The notes under the pieces: model-generated | Seen by the model: only the letters and a program-made list of their open reading frames with translations | What the model was told of the DNA's origin: nothing | Database searches by the model: none | Made by a program: the position numbers and the translations under genes | Assembly (NCBI GenBank): GCA_004369085.1 | Contig: ML210285.1 | Span: forward strand, 1-62,835 | Origin: Coprinopsis marcescibilis | Taxonomy: Eukaryota > Basidiomycota > Agaricomycetes > Agaricales > Psathyrellaceae | Direction of reading: 5' to 3' | Length of the DNA: 62,835 bases | Part shown: in pieces, positions 11,482-24,343 of the stretch | Layout: each line of letters starts with the position of its first letter | Numbering within the stretch: the stretch's first letter is position 1

Positions 11482-12280
11482 TTTTGCAGGTAATCTGAAT
11501 CAAAGGTCAGTATATGGGACGAATTAGACGCAGAGATAGCGAGTGGTGTCGCCAACTTCAGGCAGAGTGCGAATCAACTTATACTTCAGCGAGCTCACAG
11601 CACTCTGACAGCACTCGCATCGGCCACTGTGAGAGATTTACTCCAGCTAAAATAGACACGATCATCGATAGGCTGTGGTGGGCTGCGCACTTCCATTTGA
11701 GTATTGATTCAAGGGCCCATGACCAAAACACGAGGCATTAATTTCCCGCATTGCCTTGACGAGCCCACAATACGTACAGCACGTGACCCCCTGATCGGAC
11801 ACACCTCTGGTTGATCGGGATTTCTACCTGTTTGTGCCTGTTGGGCCGATTATTTGTACGGATGCAAAGGGCCTGGGAGCCTGCAGTGCGCACACGGTGA
11901 ATCTCAAAATCTCAAGTGGGAAGGATTTACCGATTACAAGTGTGGTTTACTCCTCCAATTGAGGGAATCCCGTGTGTGTTGAATTCCGGTGTATGTAGTG
12001 AGTTCGGAAGAATCCGGTGTGTGTCGTGAATTCCGGTGTATCTACAATATATGTGGTGGGTTTGGAAGATTGTGAATTCCATAATTTCCCAGTTTACTTT
12101 TTCGTTTGTGTTTGAGTTTGAGGTTAGTTTTCTCTTTCTGTATGTTTGTTTTATTTATCATGATATCCCAGCTGTGACATTTGTTTTCAACAGTCAAAAT
12201 GTCAAGCAATGGGGGCCCCTTGATCTCATACCACCATCACCCAAGCATGGGAGAGTGCCAGCTCACCATGCGGTGGTAGG
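11482..12280. other. Intergenic region upstream of NACHT gene
   Basis: No gene is supported. The part next to 11482 should hold the promoter of the NACHT gene. Around 11965-12050 there is a short imperfect repeat of GAATTCCGGTGTATGTAGTG-like units. The sequence becomes A/C rich toward 12290, where the LINE begins. Confidence 0.5.
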
Positions 12281-12573
12281 ATGAGGGCTATCGAAAAACC
12301 ACAGCCCACAGCCAGGATCGCACCAATGCCCCAGCCTAGCTTGGGGTTGAGGGAGATAGGCTTGCTGGGCTGGATAGGGATACTCCGCTCCCCCAAACCC
12401 CCAAAAATCTGGCACTCAGGAGCCCTGACTTGTACCGGACCACACACAACAAGGCAGACTCCCACAAAGCATGCAGCTATCACCCCAACAAACAGCCGCC
12501 CCAAACCAAATCCCAGGCCCTGACCAAAGAACCTACTTAAGCAAGGCCCAACACCGCTGGCAACCCCACCAGC

Positions 12574-12620
12574 ACCCATCCACCCATCCATCCATCCATC
12601 CATCCATCCATCCACCCAAC
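12574..12620. repeat. (CATC)n microsatellite
   Basis: A run of CATC/CACC tetranucleotides lies in the 5' region of the LINE, flanked by A/C-rich DNA. Confidence 0.9.
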
Positions 12621-12978
12621 CACCCAACCATGCACAAACCACCCCCCACAACCTACCACAACCACCAACCACCAACAAGAAAGCTCCCTACTGGCCAGGA
12701 GAGGAGGAGGAAATGTGCCCATCCTTGTGCCAGGGTGGGGGCTAGGGGACCGCACACCCACAACGAACCCCTGCCTCACACCGCATATGCAACCAGGCAA
12801 CCCCACCACCCTGGAAACTGAGACTGCCCCACCCAAAGGTAACAAGAGAGAGGATAGAACCCCCCAAGCAAACAAACATAGCTGCTCGGGCACTGGTGCC
12901 AGCCAAGGAGGACAGGCCAAGAAAACTACCTGAACAGATCAGGCGCAACACCCCAGACAGGGAACGGAACAGGAACCC

Positions 12979-14058
12979 ATGGCTGTAGATGACCCACCAC
13001 CACCTGCTAACCCTGATGGCACCCCAAACGTCAAGGCAAAACCACCAGCCCCCCAACCCCCACAGAGCCCAAGGGCAGACACATCAGCAGCACCAGTCGA
13101 AATACCCAACTTTGTCACAGGCAACCCTGCAGAACCAGCCATTGATCTCTACCTCACCCCCCTCCCCACTGGGCCAGACCGCAAATGGTTCCCAAACTCC
13201 GTCACCAAGGAGGAGATCCTAGCAGGAATGAGCGACAACACGGTTGAATTCTGGGAGAGAAAGGCTGCTGCTGACAAGGGGGTCATCCTAGTCTACCCTG
13301 CAAATATATCCCGCATGCCCAACCTTACGCTTATCAAGAGCGCTGTCAGCAAGACAATCGAAACCCTCTACAGTGCAGAACCGTCCATTTTATGCACCCT
13401 GCCATGCTACGACAACAACCTCAAGAGGTGAGTCCAGCCCACCCTCATATCGGGACTCATGGAGGTGCAGGCAAAACACCTCACCAGGGAATGGTGCTGG
13501 GTGACAAAGGACCTAATCTATTTTGCCATCCCCATGGCATCGCCGCCCTCCAGTTTCATCATGGCGGTAGGCAGAATCACTCATGATGGGGAGAGCTCCG
13601 AAGCATGGGTGCAAGAGCAGCTCATGACAGCCATCGAAACCTCGAACCTCAATAAGATAGTTGAAGTGTGTAACAATGCCTACACCAAAGAAGAAATCGG
13701 AAGTGCTGACAACTTCATCTTCACCCAGACCCTCAACTCCTTCAGGGTCACCAAAGTCACCATCTGAAACATGACTTGGTTCCAGATCCATGCCTGCCCT
13801 TCCAACTCTAACCATGCAGCATGGACCACCATGGTAAATGGGCTCAGGAAGTGGTTCCTGGAGCAGTGGACGGACTATGGCTGCTTCAAGATCTACCTGT
13901 CTGCCAACATCAAACGCCCCTGGTTCTGCAACTTCTGCAAAGCAACCAGCCACGACTGCGACTCATGTGCCATACTCGAAATCACAGACCTGCCATGCCC
14001 CAAAGCAAACTTCCCAGTCCCCAAGACGAAGGAACAGAAGGGGAGGGGGAAGAGGTAG
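12979..14058 (+). pseudogene. LINE ORF1, nucleic-acid-binding protein, two stops
   Basis: ORF1 of fungal Tad-like LINEs encodes an RNA-binding protein. One frame runs from 12979 (MAVDDPPPPANP) to 14058, interrupted by in-frame TGA codons at 13429-13431 and 13765-13767. A C-terminal zinc knuckle, CNFCKATSHDCDSC (CX2CX4HX4C), is intact. The N-terminus is proline rich. Both stops being TGA fits CGA-to-TGA or TGG-to-TGA change. The element cannot make full ORF1 without readthrough. Confidence 0.8.
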
Positions 14059-14676
14059 GGAGGAGGCCGGCCCATTCCTAGTTACCCAGGATAGCAGTAG
14101 ACAGCAACCCACACCTTAGAGCGACGCCACTCCTTCCTTCCACTCAGAACACACCCCCATATAACTATGTAGCCCTACAATCATACACCACTGCTATGCA
14201 CCTGCAACCCAACCTGCCGTGAGCCACACACATAAAAGTAGATGAAAAATCCGGTGTACACCTGCGAAAACAACCCTAACAAACAGGACAGGGGAGGCAA
14301 CCCCAAGGCAAAGGTCAGAGCAAAGGCAAGCCAGAAGAACCCCAAACAGGCAGACGGCAGCGCAAGGGGTCATGTCAACCCCCCCCGTGCCTTAAAACAG
14401 TGCTCACGCCCACATATACTGACTCTCTCAAGGACGGGGAAGCATGAGCACACGCTAAAACAAAAGCGTATGTGCGAGTGACAACGTACAAAGACGGAGG
14501 CCTATTTAGGCCAGGACTAGCTGTCAGTGTGTAAACTGAAGCAGCTAGGTGAGAGATTAGCATATGCATACATCCCGTTGAGGCACTAGGTCCGATGCGA
14601 CTGGCCATCATGACAAGAGAGGCTCCCAACCAACAAAATATAATGAACCAAACTATGAACAGGACAAACAGTGTGA

Positions 14677-17600
14677 ATGCACCAGGCACACGGGCCAAGA
14701 ACACGCCGAGGGATAGGAGGGCACCTGCAAGTCACCACGGGGCTTGCCAGTGCAGCCCACAAATGGCAGGACGTGAACCAAATTCTGCGCACAAACAAAA
14801 TAGGGGGGATATGGCTGCAGGAGACGCATCTCATGAACACGGCAGCCGAGACACTCAACACCCAGTTCGAAGGGAAAATCCAAATTTTCAACACCCCAGA
14901 CAAAACCAATCCAGCAGGAGTGGCAGGCACTGCAGTCGTGCTAAACTGCAGACTGACAAGATGGGAGAAGGTGACTGAGGAATTAATCATACTGGGAAGA
15001 GCCCTAATGGTGTCATTACCATGGAGAGACACAGACAAAATGATCAGGATCCTCTCAGTATACGCCCTGAACTGTGATGAAGAGATTGCAACCTTCTGGA
15101 CAACCCTACGGACCACCTTCACAGGCCAAAACCCAAAACCCAAACCCAACATAGTTCTAGGGGATTTCAACAATGTGGAGGAGGCCACAGACTGCCTCCC
15201 ACCCAGACCAGACCCCAACACAAAAATCAAGGAACTCCGAAACCTGAAAACAGCACTCAACATCATTGACGGATGGAGGGATGAGCACCCCACCGAACTA
15301 GCCTACACATGGAAGCCCTCACAGAGCCAGCTAACACAGAACAGATGTAGTAGATCAAGAATAGACAGGATATACATCTCACAAGAACTTTACCCAAACA
15401 CATGTGACTGGAACATTGAAGAAAACACAATTGGGTCAGACCACCAAAGACCTGTAGCAACAATTTACGACCCAGGTTCAGCCGAACAGGGGGAAGGAAG
15501 ATGGGGGATGCCTACAGACCTTGCTAGAAACAAAACCGTACTGAGGGAAATAGCACAGTCGACTGTTGAAATTCTCCGAGAAGCAAGGCGCTGCACAGGT
15601 GACCAACGTACGGACACGGAAAACCCACAATCGAAGCTAGAAGCCTTCAAGGACGTAGTTGTGGAGAAAATACACAAAATAGCCAAGCTAAGAGTCTCCA
15701 AAACAAAGCAAAGGATCGAAGATCTCAGACGGCAACGAGACCATATTCTAAACGACCTAACAATGTCGCTGGACGAGAGATCAATCAAGGCATCAGTCAC
15801 GGAGGAAGAGATAAGATCCCTAGACAGAGGCCTCCACAACTCTATCAGGAGAAACCTCAAAGCCAAGTATGCACTGGAGGATGAAACAATTGGGAAAACA
15901 TGGATATGCACCAATAAAGAACCAAGAACAAGGGACCCATGTAAAACACCAGAGGGAGCACTGGAATATAAGTCACACAAGATGGCCAAAATCACACGAA
16001 ACCACCATGATGCAATCCAAACCAAAGGGGAATGCATCACCATGGACCCAGAAATATGCCAAGAAAAAATGAGAGAAGCGCTCTCCCATATAACAAAGCA
16101 CCTAGACGAAAGCAAAAGGGAGAGCATTGATGCAAACTTCACGACCAGTGAAGTCCTGAACACGGTAAGGAAGGCGAAAAGCAAAAAATCCCCTGGGATG
16201 GACAGCATCCCAGCAGATTTCTGGCAGACAATGGCCGACCTGGTTAAAAGAGACCAAGAACAATAACCAAGAAGAAGAACCGGGATTGAAACATGAGATA
16301 ATGGACGTAGCGGAACTCATGCAGCTAGCATACAACAACATGCTAGCCTATGGGCTGAAGGAGAAAACTAGTTTTGCAGAAGGATGGCTGTGCCCCATAT
16401 ACAAAAAGAAAGACAAGGCGGACATAGCCAACTACAGGCCTATGACTGTGCTCAACGAGGACTACAAGATCCTGGCCAGGATGATATCCTCAAGACTGTC
16501 GAACCCACTACTAAACCTAATACACCTGGACCAAGCGGGCTTCATGCGAGGAAGGAAAATAGAGGACCACACAGACCTCATAAGGACAGTCATAAACTGG
16601 TGTGAGGCAGAAGGGAAAGATGGAGAGTTAATCTTCCTGGACCAAGAAAAAGCCTATGACAAAGTCATGCACGACTTCCTCATAGCCACCCTCAGACAGT
16701 TCCAATTACCACAAAGGACAGTCAATCTGATAAAGTTGCTGTACAAAAACACTGCCACGGTGGCCATAGTGAACGGAGTCATCAGTGACCCCTCTAAAGT
16801 CATAAGGGGAGTAAGACAGGGAGATCCACTCTCCTGTTTCCTATTCAACCTAGTTATAGAATCATTGGCAGCCAGACTTAGAAACTCCAGCCTCAAAGGA
16901 ATATAAATACCAGGAAGCATGGAGAGACTTATCACCACTCTCTTTGCAGACAACACAACTGTCTACCAAGACAAGAACAACAGCTTCCATGACCTCATGA
17001 ACATCCTACAGGCTTGGTGTGAAGCCTCTGGGGCCAAGTTCAATGTCTCTAAGACAGAGATAGTACCAGTTGGAATGGAACCCCACTGCAGACTGTTCCA
17101 CCAAAACTGAAAGGCCAGAGTGGAACACATAGAAGTCCCTGAGGACATACACATAACAGCAAACGGCAAACCAGTAAGAGCGCTGGGTGCCTACATAGGG
17201 AACCAAGTCGAAGATGTTGCCATCTGGCTACCAACACTAGAGAAAATAGAAAAAAACCTTGAAAGATGGGCCAGGTCAAGACCAACAATAGAAGGGAAGA
17301 GACTGATTGTAGGCCTCGAAGTGGGCGGATGAACGCAATATCTCACCCAGGTGCAAGGGATGCCCAAGGAAACTGAAAAAAGAATAAAAAAGCTGATAAA
17401 AGATTTCATATGGACTGGCAGAATCCCAACAATCCACAAAGAGACACTAAGAGGGGAGATTGAACAAGGGGGAAAAAAGCTACTAGACGTAGAACTACAA
17501 AACAAAGCCATAGACCTACAAAGGTTACAAAGATATCTGGACATGTCAGAAAACAGACCAAAATGGGCAAAAGTGGCCAAAACACTGATAGTGAGAGGCA

Positions 17601-19209
17601 TCCCCAAGTCCCTGAACGTTCCAAAACAGATGGAAGTGAACACGTACCTACAAACATGGCATCCAGCAAAGTGGGCCAGCAGAAGCATACTACCAAAACA
17701 GATAAGAGACATGATAAGTGCAGGGAGGAAATACGGTGTGCGCTTCGCACCCACCCTACTTACAGGCCAACTAAAGAGGAACATATCTATCTGGTACCAC
17801 CTGGGACTAGACACAGACCTACAGAGACCTGTGTACAACGGAAAATGGGCAAAATGCCAAGCAGAAAACCACAAGATAGAAACAGTTGGGGACATGCTAA
17901 CACATGTAGAAAACCTAGAAACACATGAAGAACACACAGGAATGGGCAACTGACCCAGCCAAGCCGTGAACACAGCAGACCCAGACCACCCACTGTTACA
18001 ACGCAAGGTGAATGGTACACCTTAGTCGTTAGGTGATAGTTTACAGTGGATCAAGTCGATATGTCGTCGAGATGAACGAGTGAGTCGAGAGAGTCAAGAC
18101 AAACTAACATCAAGATGATTGAGTTTCAAGTTTGTTTGAGTAAGATGATCCGTTCTTGAGAAGACTAACTAAAGTCTTATTTGCAAACTATCGAGTGACA
18201 AAAGAGAAACGAGATTGAAACTAAAGTACAACTACCTAACTAGGTAAGTTTAAATACACTATTCTTATCTCTTATCAATTGTTATCGATAAGTTCCATCT
18301 GTTATTGTATCTTTATAAGAAAAATACTACATCATATCCTTGTGTCCTTTATCTTCCTAAAAATACCCCCAAGTTCCGGATTGACAGTCAGGGGTATCTA
18401 CCGATTCATAATCAAACAATCCCAACCTTCGAAAGTAGTCCATCTGAATCTCATAACACTCATCTTCAGTCAACACATATCCATCTTCATGTTCCACCAT
18501 TGGAGATGGTGTAACACCCACTATGCAAATGCAAAGCATGTGAATACCCCTACAAGTGCTGGAAAGTGGGAATACAAACCCTAATGGCAATAAAGGGTAA
18601 ATGGTCCCCCTTCCCCTTCCAACAGACAGCAGACCCAGAAGGCAACACGCAGCCTGCAGATGAAGTACCCAAAGGGACAGAAGACTTCAGCAGACAACTA
18701 GGGAAATGTGGATCCGTAACAAGCGGTTTCAGAATCTTCACCTCAAAAGAGGAGTTAAGCAACGAACCAATAATGGTGGAGTGCCAGAGAACCCCACAAC
18801 CAGCACCCAGAGCTATAGTGTACACGGACAGGTTGTGCACAGGAATGGCATGCAAATAGCCAGAGCGGGATGGGGGGTTTGGAGCGAAACAGAGCAGTTG
18901 CAAGCAAAAGGAAGGGTCCCTGCCAACCTACCCCAGTCAAACAACACAGGAGAGCTACTAGCAGTCCTAATGGCCCTCAGAAGGACAGACAAAGATACAG
19001 AGTTGGAAATACGCACGGACTCACAGCTAGTCATCACGAGCCTGACAGAAAATCTAACAAAGATAGAAGACAGCTGCTGGACAGGCTACAAAAATCACAA
19101 GATACTTAGGCCCCTTATAGCCAAAATCAGACAAAGAAACACGCCAACACTCCCAGATGCTTATGCCTGCAAACCCAAATTGGGCGGCATAAAAAGTCTG
19201 GGTTGCTGA
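14677..19209 (+). pseudogene. LINE ORF2: endonuclease, reverse transcriptase, RNase H
   Basis: The first open stretch (14677-16266) carries the APE-type endonuclease with GDFNN and the terminal SDHQRPV motif. A frameshift near 16250 moves to a second frame that continues with the reverse transcriptase: YRPMTVLNEDYKILA, LDQAGFMRGRK, FLDQEKAYDKV and GVRQGDPLS. The catalytic box reads FADNTTVY, so the second aspartate of the usual FADD is Asn and the enzyme should be inactive. In-frame stops follow near 16904 (TAA), 17108, 17330 and 17951 (all TGA). After the solo LTR, the CKCKACEYPYKCW segment precedes an RNase H domain (VYTDRLCTG, then a frameshift, IARAGWGVW, NNTGELLAVLMAL, IRTDSQLV). The sequence is cut off after SCWTGYKNHKIL and the next few residues. 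Confidence 0.88.
17994..18516. mobile_element. Solo LTR (523 bp) nested in the LINE
   Basis: The sequence starts TGTTACAACGC and ends GGTGTAACA (TG...CA with short inverted ends TGTTACA/TGTAACA). It is flanked by a perfect 5-bp target duplication CCCAC at 17989-17993 and 18517-18521. It lies inside LINE ORF2, and its removal restores the reading frame. Its first 200 bp closely match 62641-62835 at the end of the window. No internal retrotransposon region is present, so it is a solo LTR left by LTR-LTR recombination. Superfamily (Ty1 or Ty3) cannot be told from the LTR alone. Confidence 0.92.
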
Positions 19210-19339
19210 GACTAATATTTTGCATAATTTAACATGTAGGTATAGTTCCTGAACGGTTGGGCAAGAGAACTGAACAGCGATTGCCGGCCACAGGAAAGAT
19301 TTGAAATCCTATAGCATCAATAGATTTAGCCTCAATTAC

Positions 19340-20700
19340 AAGAGATTGAACAAGTTCCAATGACAATAACCCATTGGAGGTACAGTTTGAGACCAAGAGA
19401 GCTGTTCCAGGTATAAGACTGAGAAATTTAAGAAACAGTGCAGCAGGCACCAATGGGCATTTTGAACATACCATCTTTGTCATAGCCATAGGGAACAAAG
19501 CCCCATGTAAAGGCGATGCGAGTGCTGCGTCAAAGCAAGGTCAATGTAGGGGGAACCTGACTCAAGGTTAGTCAACAGAGAGGACGAATGTGATACCCAA
19601 ATCGTCGATAGGTGTAAGGTGAGGAGAGACGAGAGAGAGAGAGCAAACACGAATAGGGCAAAAAGAGAGAGAGAAACAAGTGTTATTGGTGGTGCAAAAT
19701 ATGAAGATACTACATGAACGAGTCTAGCAGGGCACTACGACGTTGGTGTCCTCGAACTAGAGTCGATGCAAAGTAAGGGGGGCATACGTACCGAGCTCTA
19801 GTGCTCGAGTACTCTATAAATCATTCTCTAACAAATAGGTACCTACAAACGTAAACTATAGAGTCCATGGTGATAGGTACAGGTCAAGAAAGAACTCAGA
19901 AACAAAGTCCGAGGTAAATAAAAAAAGGAAACTCAGACCAAAACCGTAGCCTTGTGTTGCTGGAAGGTGTCGGGCCGTAAGCGCTCGAGAGTCAAAGATG
20001 TTGATGCGCGCCTGATGAGCGCGTTTCGCTTCGTTACGAGGTTGATACAGGCAAAACAAAGATCCTGCAAATGTCAAATTCGGATAAGTGCAAAATATCA
20101 AATAAGTGTAAGGCTGTGGGGAATCCCAAGAGGTATAAACAGATCGAGATAATGTGAGAGTACACGTCGAAGTCCTCATCTAGACAAGACGCATGCTCTA
20201 CACCCAGCAGGAAGGATGCGTCTTGATAGGACTATTGTACGTAGAGGTGTGACCCTCTAGCTCCTTTGGAACAGGATCTTCGTTGGTATCTGGCAAATAC
20301 CCATCAGACAAACAAATGAACAAAAAGAATGTGAAGGTTGGTACATACTACCCTTGCTATGACCACTGGAAGCTACGTTGAGATCCTTGGTTTGGGTTTG
20401 GAAGGTAAGCATGGTTCCAACAACTTGAGCTATCATCTCTTCTTTGGAGCTAAGAGGTATACAGATGAAAGCATTGAAGCGCTCCCATGATACACAAACA
20501 AAGATGCCAGTTATAGATCTAGTGTCAGCCAATCCACAAAGACAAGAAGCTGTTACACCAATGATGGAGACACCAGCAACAAGATGGGGCTTTGTTGCAG
20601 AGAGGTAGGTGGAATCAGTGACCATAGTGCAACGGTTTGTGACCCCTTATATGCATAAGTGTCAAGAACACGTTTGACGCCAGTCTGTGACAGATCCACA
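19340..20700 (-). pseudogene. Decayed copy of hypothetical gene family Y
   Basis: Two blocks match the better copy at 60409-61986. The 20257-20625 block shares VAGVSIIGVTASCL and GLADTRSITGIFV with it, and the 19350-19500 block corresponds to its 3' end. The blocks are separated by unrelated DNA (about 19522-20215). The frame is broken and the N-terminal half is missing. Function is unknown. It lies directly downstream, on the same strand, of the family X copy at 20690-22240, so the two may once have been co-inherited as a unit. Confidence 0.6.
19522..20215. other. Insertion splitting the family Y copy
   Basis: About 690 bp that are absent from the homologous copy near 60.7 kb. A short direct repeat, GATGCG, occurs on both sides (about 19518 and 20216) and could be a target duplication. 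The segment has a (GA)n tract near 19630-19680, a TATA-like CTATAAAT at about 19813-19820 and no ORF of note. It may be a solo LTR, but clean TG...CA ends were not found. Confidence 0.35.
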
Positions 20701-22240
20701 AAAAGATGATCCCTGTAGATACCAGGCTTGAGATGCATAGGTGCATTGAGAGCCCCTATTGCTCATAAGTCACAGTAGAGGACAACTGGAATCTGGAATG
20801 GAATGACTCTCACCTAGTTCCAAATAGATGCAGGTTAGTGGATCCATGCATGTTGGCTCTGGAAGTCCATGAAGTTGGGCAACGTCTGCCCATTCATTTC
20901 CAAACATTAGATGCCCAGTCTGAATGATGGCTTTGCCTGTAAGAACAGTCTTGAGATGCGCTGGCTCCTATAGATCCCATGATACATTGATAGCACCACC
21001 CTCAGCTGCCACTGCCTGTTGAGAAATCAATATATACATGATATATGTGTAAGGTGTAAGAAATGTGCGTCAGAACCGGCATAGAGCTGACATACCATGT
21101 GCTCATCAACCAGTTCTGCCATCCGACATCCCACCTTGACCTGCTCTTTGCCCCAAATATGAAGCCACTCTCTCCTGTAGCACTTCCATTGATCCATACT
21201 TGGTGCAAGAACACCACCATGGAATGTGGGACACAAGAGAGCTCTGCAGGTAATATAAGCAATCCAAGGTCAGTATATCACAGAAGGGCAGGCTTACTTG
21301 AGATCATTCTTACCCCTCTGTGCATAAGCACAAACAGCAGCACAAAGACAAGCAACCTGTGACAGCAAGCAGACAAGGTCCGCTTCAGAAATAAAAACAC
21401 CAACTCCTAAGTAAAATTGTCACCTTAACGATCAGCAGAAGCCATGATCAATCATAGAGGATTAGAAGACCAACCTCCCATAAAAAAAACCTCACTGACA
21501 GTATAGGCACCAACACCAACCCACACAGTATTAGTGCTGCGGATTGCGTTGGATACAAGACCTGACCCAGCTGCGTCAAACCGTTCACGGACCCATTTTG
21601 CGACACCTTCAAGAAATTCCCAATACTGTGTGTAGGAATAGACTCAAATATTTTCAATTCTCTCATAAGATGTAGCCCATGTTGGCTGAACCAATAAATT
21701 AGAACTGACTGAACAAATTTTGGGTAGAACTTACCTGGAACAATAAATCAAGGCTAACAAAAGTCATGAAAAAGTTGGTAAACTCAAAAGCAATGCAAAT
21801 GCTGAATCAACAAGATTTCTTTGGTGTGATGGCAATAACTGACTCCCACTGCTCTCTTGAATAGAGCTGGATCAAAGTGTGCATCAGGTATGCAAGCTAT
21901 TTCCACTTTAATTGGTGCTTAAAAGCAGTAGAAACATCGGTTATGAGCTCACCCTAAGAAGATGAAGGTCAGTGATGTTGATCTCAGGGGATAGCCCCTG
22001 TCTAGTGCCGCTCCAAAGCTGGACTGCTAAAAGATAGCTTTGCTGCCCCTTGCTGCCCTGCAGCATTTTGCAGTGCACGTCTAGACATACTGGGAGCCCA
22101 TTCTGTGCATTATACTGCTTCTCCTCCTTCTGTGCTGCATCTGCCCATATCCCTAAAACATCCCTCCCTCCATTCTTGAAGTGCTCCAGCCCCCACTGTG
22201 TTGTGAGGTGATGAGCCAGTCCTTCACGTATTTCAGGCAT
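20690..22240 (-). pseudogene. Decayed copy of hypothetical gene family X
   Basis: The minus-strand translation matches the intact-looking gene at 57285-59490 in several blocks. 22240 starts MPEIREGLAHHLTTQWGLEH (the other copy starts MPELRESQAHYITTVWGLEH). VGVGAYTVSEVFFMGG near 21490 matches VGGYTVSEIFFMAG, and FHGGVLAPSMDQ with WLHIWGKEQ near 21160-21230 matches FHGGVLAPTMEQ with WFHIWGKEK. Stops and frameshifts lie between the blocks. No known domain is recognised. Downstream on the same strand is a decayed family Y copy. Confidence 0.7.
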
Positions 22241-22353
22241 CCAGAGGGTTGTGGATCGTTGGTAGCTGGTCAGAGAGCAAGTATGAATTGTAATGAGCAG
22301 GCAGTAGTGGAGGTAACAGGATGAGAGTATGCCAATGCAACACGTCTTGCAGT

Positions 22354-24260
22354 TTACGTTTGAATCAGAAACCCTAACCTGAACCTCTGCAACTTCGTTT
22401 TACTTAGATGATCATGCAGATACGTTAGAGTCGGAACTTGGTCAGGAAGGTTGTTGACAGAATCATTTTGACAGTGATCAGTAGCTGCTAAGTGAGCAAC
22501 AAATGACAAGCAACCATGGGCAATGTCAAGTTTAGTGGTGTTTGCAAGACACTGAGCTGACTGGAAATGCTGCAAAAGGTGTGATTTAATTTCAGTCACA
22601 GTGACAGTAACACTAGCCATGGGAAACAGGCCATGACTGTGAGCAACAGAAAGAAGGTAAGGACAACAATGCATCTGATATTGACCAAAAAGATTGTTAT
22701 AATCGACTTGATTCTCAGTGCAGTGTATCAACTCCTGTGCATGCCTTGCAAGCATACGTTGTAAGCATTGCCAAAAATGACTCTTCCATGGACAATCTAA
22801 ACTCAAATTGAGCAGGTGCGACAAATGGCGCAGCTGTTTGTCGCTACACTGATAACGGTTAAAAGCAACTGGATGCCATATCAGATGCAGATTGGTACCC
22901 TTCAGACATCAGAGAACAGACACTTGCTGCAGTGCCACTCCGCTGATTAAAACATTGCCCTTCAAATAAATGGCAAAAAAGTACACTCTGCAAAGCGTGG
23001 CGATTGGACATACAACTGGTAATCATAAGACCATGGTTTTCAACCAAATACAGCAACTGAGAATCAGAACATTGAACCTGTCAGTTTATGACCAAACAAC
23101 AATTGTTTGAGGCAAAAAACACCAGTCAAAGTTGGCAACGGTGGAGGAAAAACATGAGAAGTAGAGGCAACAGAACTGCATGACAGGTACCCTTGAACAG
23201 GTGATACACGATGCTCCCGCGTTACAGGATCATTTTCATAAAATGGAGGTATAACTCAAGTATTTGAGGGCAGCGCAGGGCTGCCCATGCCAACAACAGG
23301 AGGGGCAGTTGCAGGCACACCTAAAACACAATTTAATAAATATATGCAGACTAGCAGAGACACAAGCTTACCATGCAAATCAATCTGAGGCATTGTCACC
23401 TGCCAATTGTTGCAGCCAAACCAGTGATACACATCGACACCCAAAACACAATTGAACTCCGGCCAGCCTTCCAATGGTTCAGTCTCAACAACAACGGTAT
23501 GAGCAGCGTATGGCCACACAAGAGTTAGAGTGACACGAGAGTTTGGGCAAAGATTACGGTGGACACACAAAAGTCCTAGGTCAGGAGAAAAAGGAATACA
23601 AAGGTGACAATTGTTCACAGTGAAATGGACAGACATAGCACAACAAAATTAGGGTATGAACAGTGCCAATTTCAGCCGATATCCATGCAACCACAATTGA
23701 ATGTAAGACCACTCAACTGTTCAGCGCAACACTCCACAGTGAACATCAAAACTTGAATAGTCTATTACACAAGGTTAAGACATTCACCAGTGCAGAGGAG
23801 ACACTTCATTTAAGAAGTGGTGCAGATTGACAAACAGTAAAATGCAAAATTTCTGTTGCAATCCACATAGAGCCTGCTGCACTAGCTACACCCTGTTTTG
23901 CGAAGTAGACAATGGAAACAACCCACATTGGGCCATGAAGGTCCATATTGGGTCAGCAAAATGTGAGAAGGTGCAACAAGCAGTGGAATGCAACACTTTT
24001 CAAGGGAAAATTGGGGGTCCTGATGAATAGCCTTGAACATCTGTACATTCCAATGATTTTGGCTGTTGTTTCATGACTCACCTAAGCTTCAGAGCAACAC
24101 GGTCCCCTCCAAACAGTCCAGTCCATGAACTGGCTTTTCCAATCGAACCATCTTTGTCCACTGCAGCTAGTAGCCCATTGAATGCTGTTGTCGTCCAGGC
24201 ATCAAGATACCTTTGATATTCCCCTGGGCCAAAACTCCTTCCTTTCATATCCAATGGCAC
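22354..24260 (-). pseudogene. Unrecognised decayed ORFs
   Basis: Several minus-strand open stretches (24260-24078, 23636-23256, 22824-22354) lie between the family X copy and the plus-strand transposon pseudogene. One reads SHLLNLSLDCPWKSHFWQCL and continues into a Cys/His-containing segment; another contains LTLVWPYAAHTVVVE. Stops separate them, and I recognise no domain. They may be pieces of one multi-exon gene of the same mobile unit as family X, but this is inference from position and strand only. Confidence 0.35.
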
Positions 24261-24343
24261 TGCATGACATCTTCAACCTTCAGTGGGGTATTCAAATCCT
24301 GTATGGCAGAACATTCAAGCTATTTGCTTGATTTTGTGGGAAG

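Larger units (their letters stand above)
12290..19210 (+). mobile_element. Degenerate LINE (Tad/I-like, with RNase H)
   Basis: This non-LTR retrotransposon is oriented to the plus strand. In order it has a 5' region, ORF1 (about 12979-14058) with a CCHC zinc knuckle, and ORF2 with an APE endonuclease, a reverse transcriptase, a cysteine/histidine-rich segment and an RNase H domain. Endonuclease plus RNase H in one ORF2 is the architecture of fungal Tad-like elements. Both ORFs are broken by stops and frameshifts. A solo LTR at 17994-18516 interrupts ORF2; removing it and one target-site copy restores frame across DPDHP/LCKCKACE. The 5' limit is approximate, and I see no poly(A) or simple tail after the RNase H, so the 3' end is probably truncated near 19210. 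Confidence 0.85.

Noticed and set aside
15465..16208. 247-residue minus-strand ORF and the 17191-18006 minus ORF
   Set aside because: They are antisense shadows of LINE ORF2, hydrophobic because they are the complement of a Lys/Asn-rich frame.
22360..22390. ACCCTAACC motif resembling telomeric repeat
   Set aside because: Only one and a half units, inside unrelated sequence; not a telomeric array.
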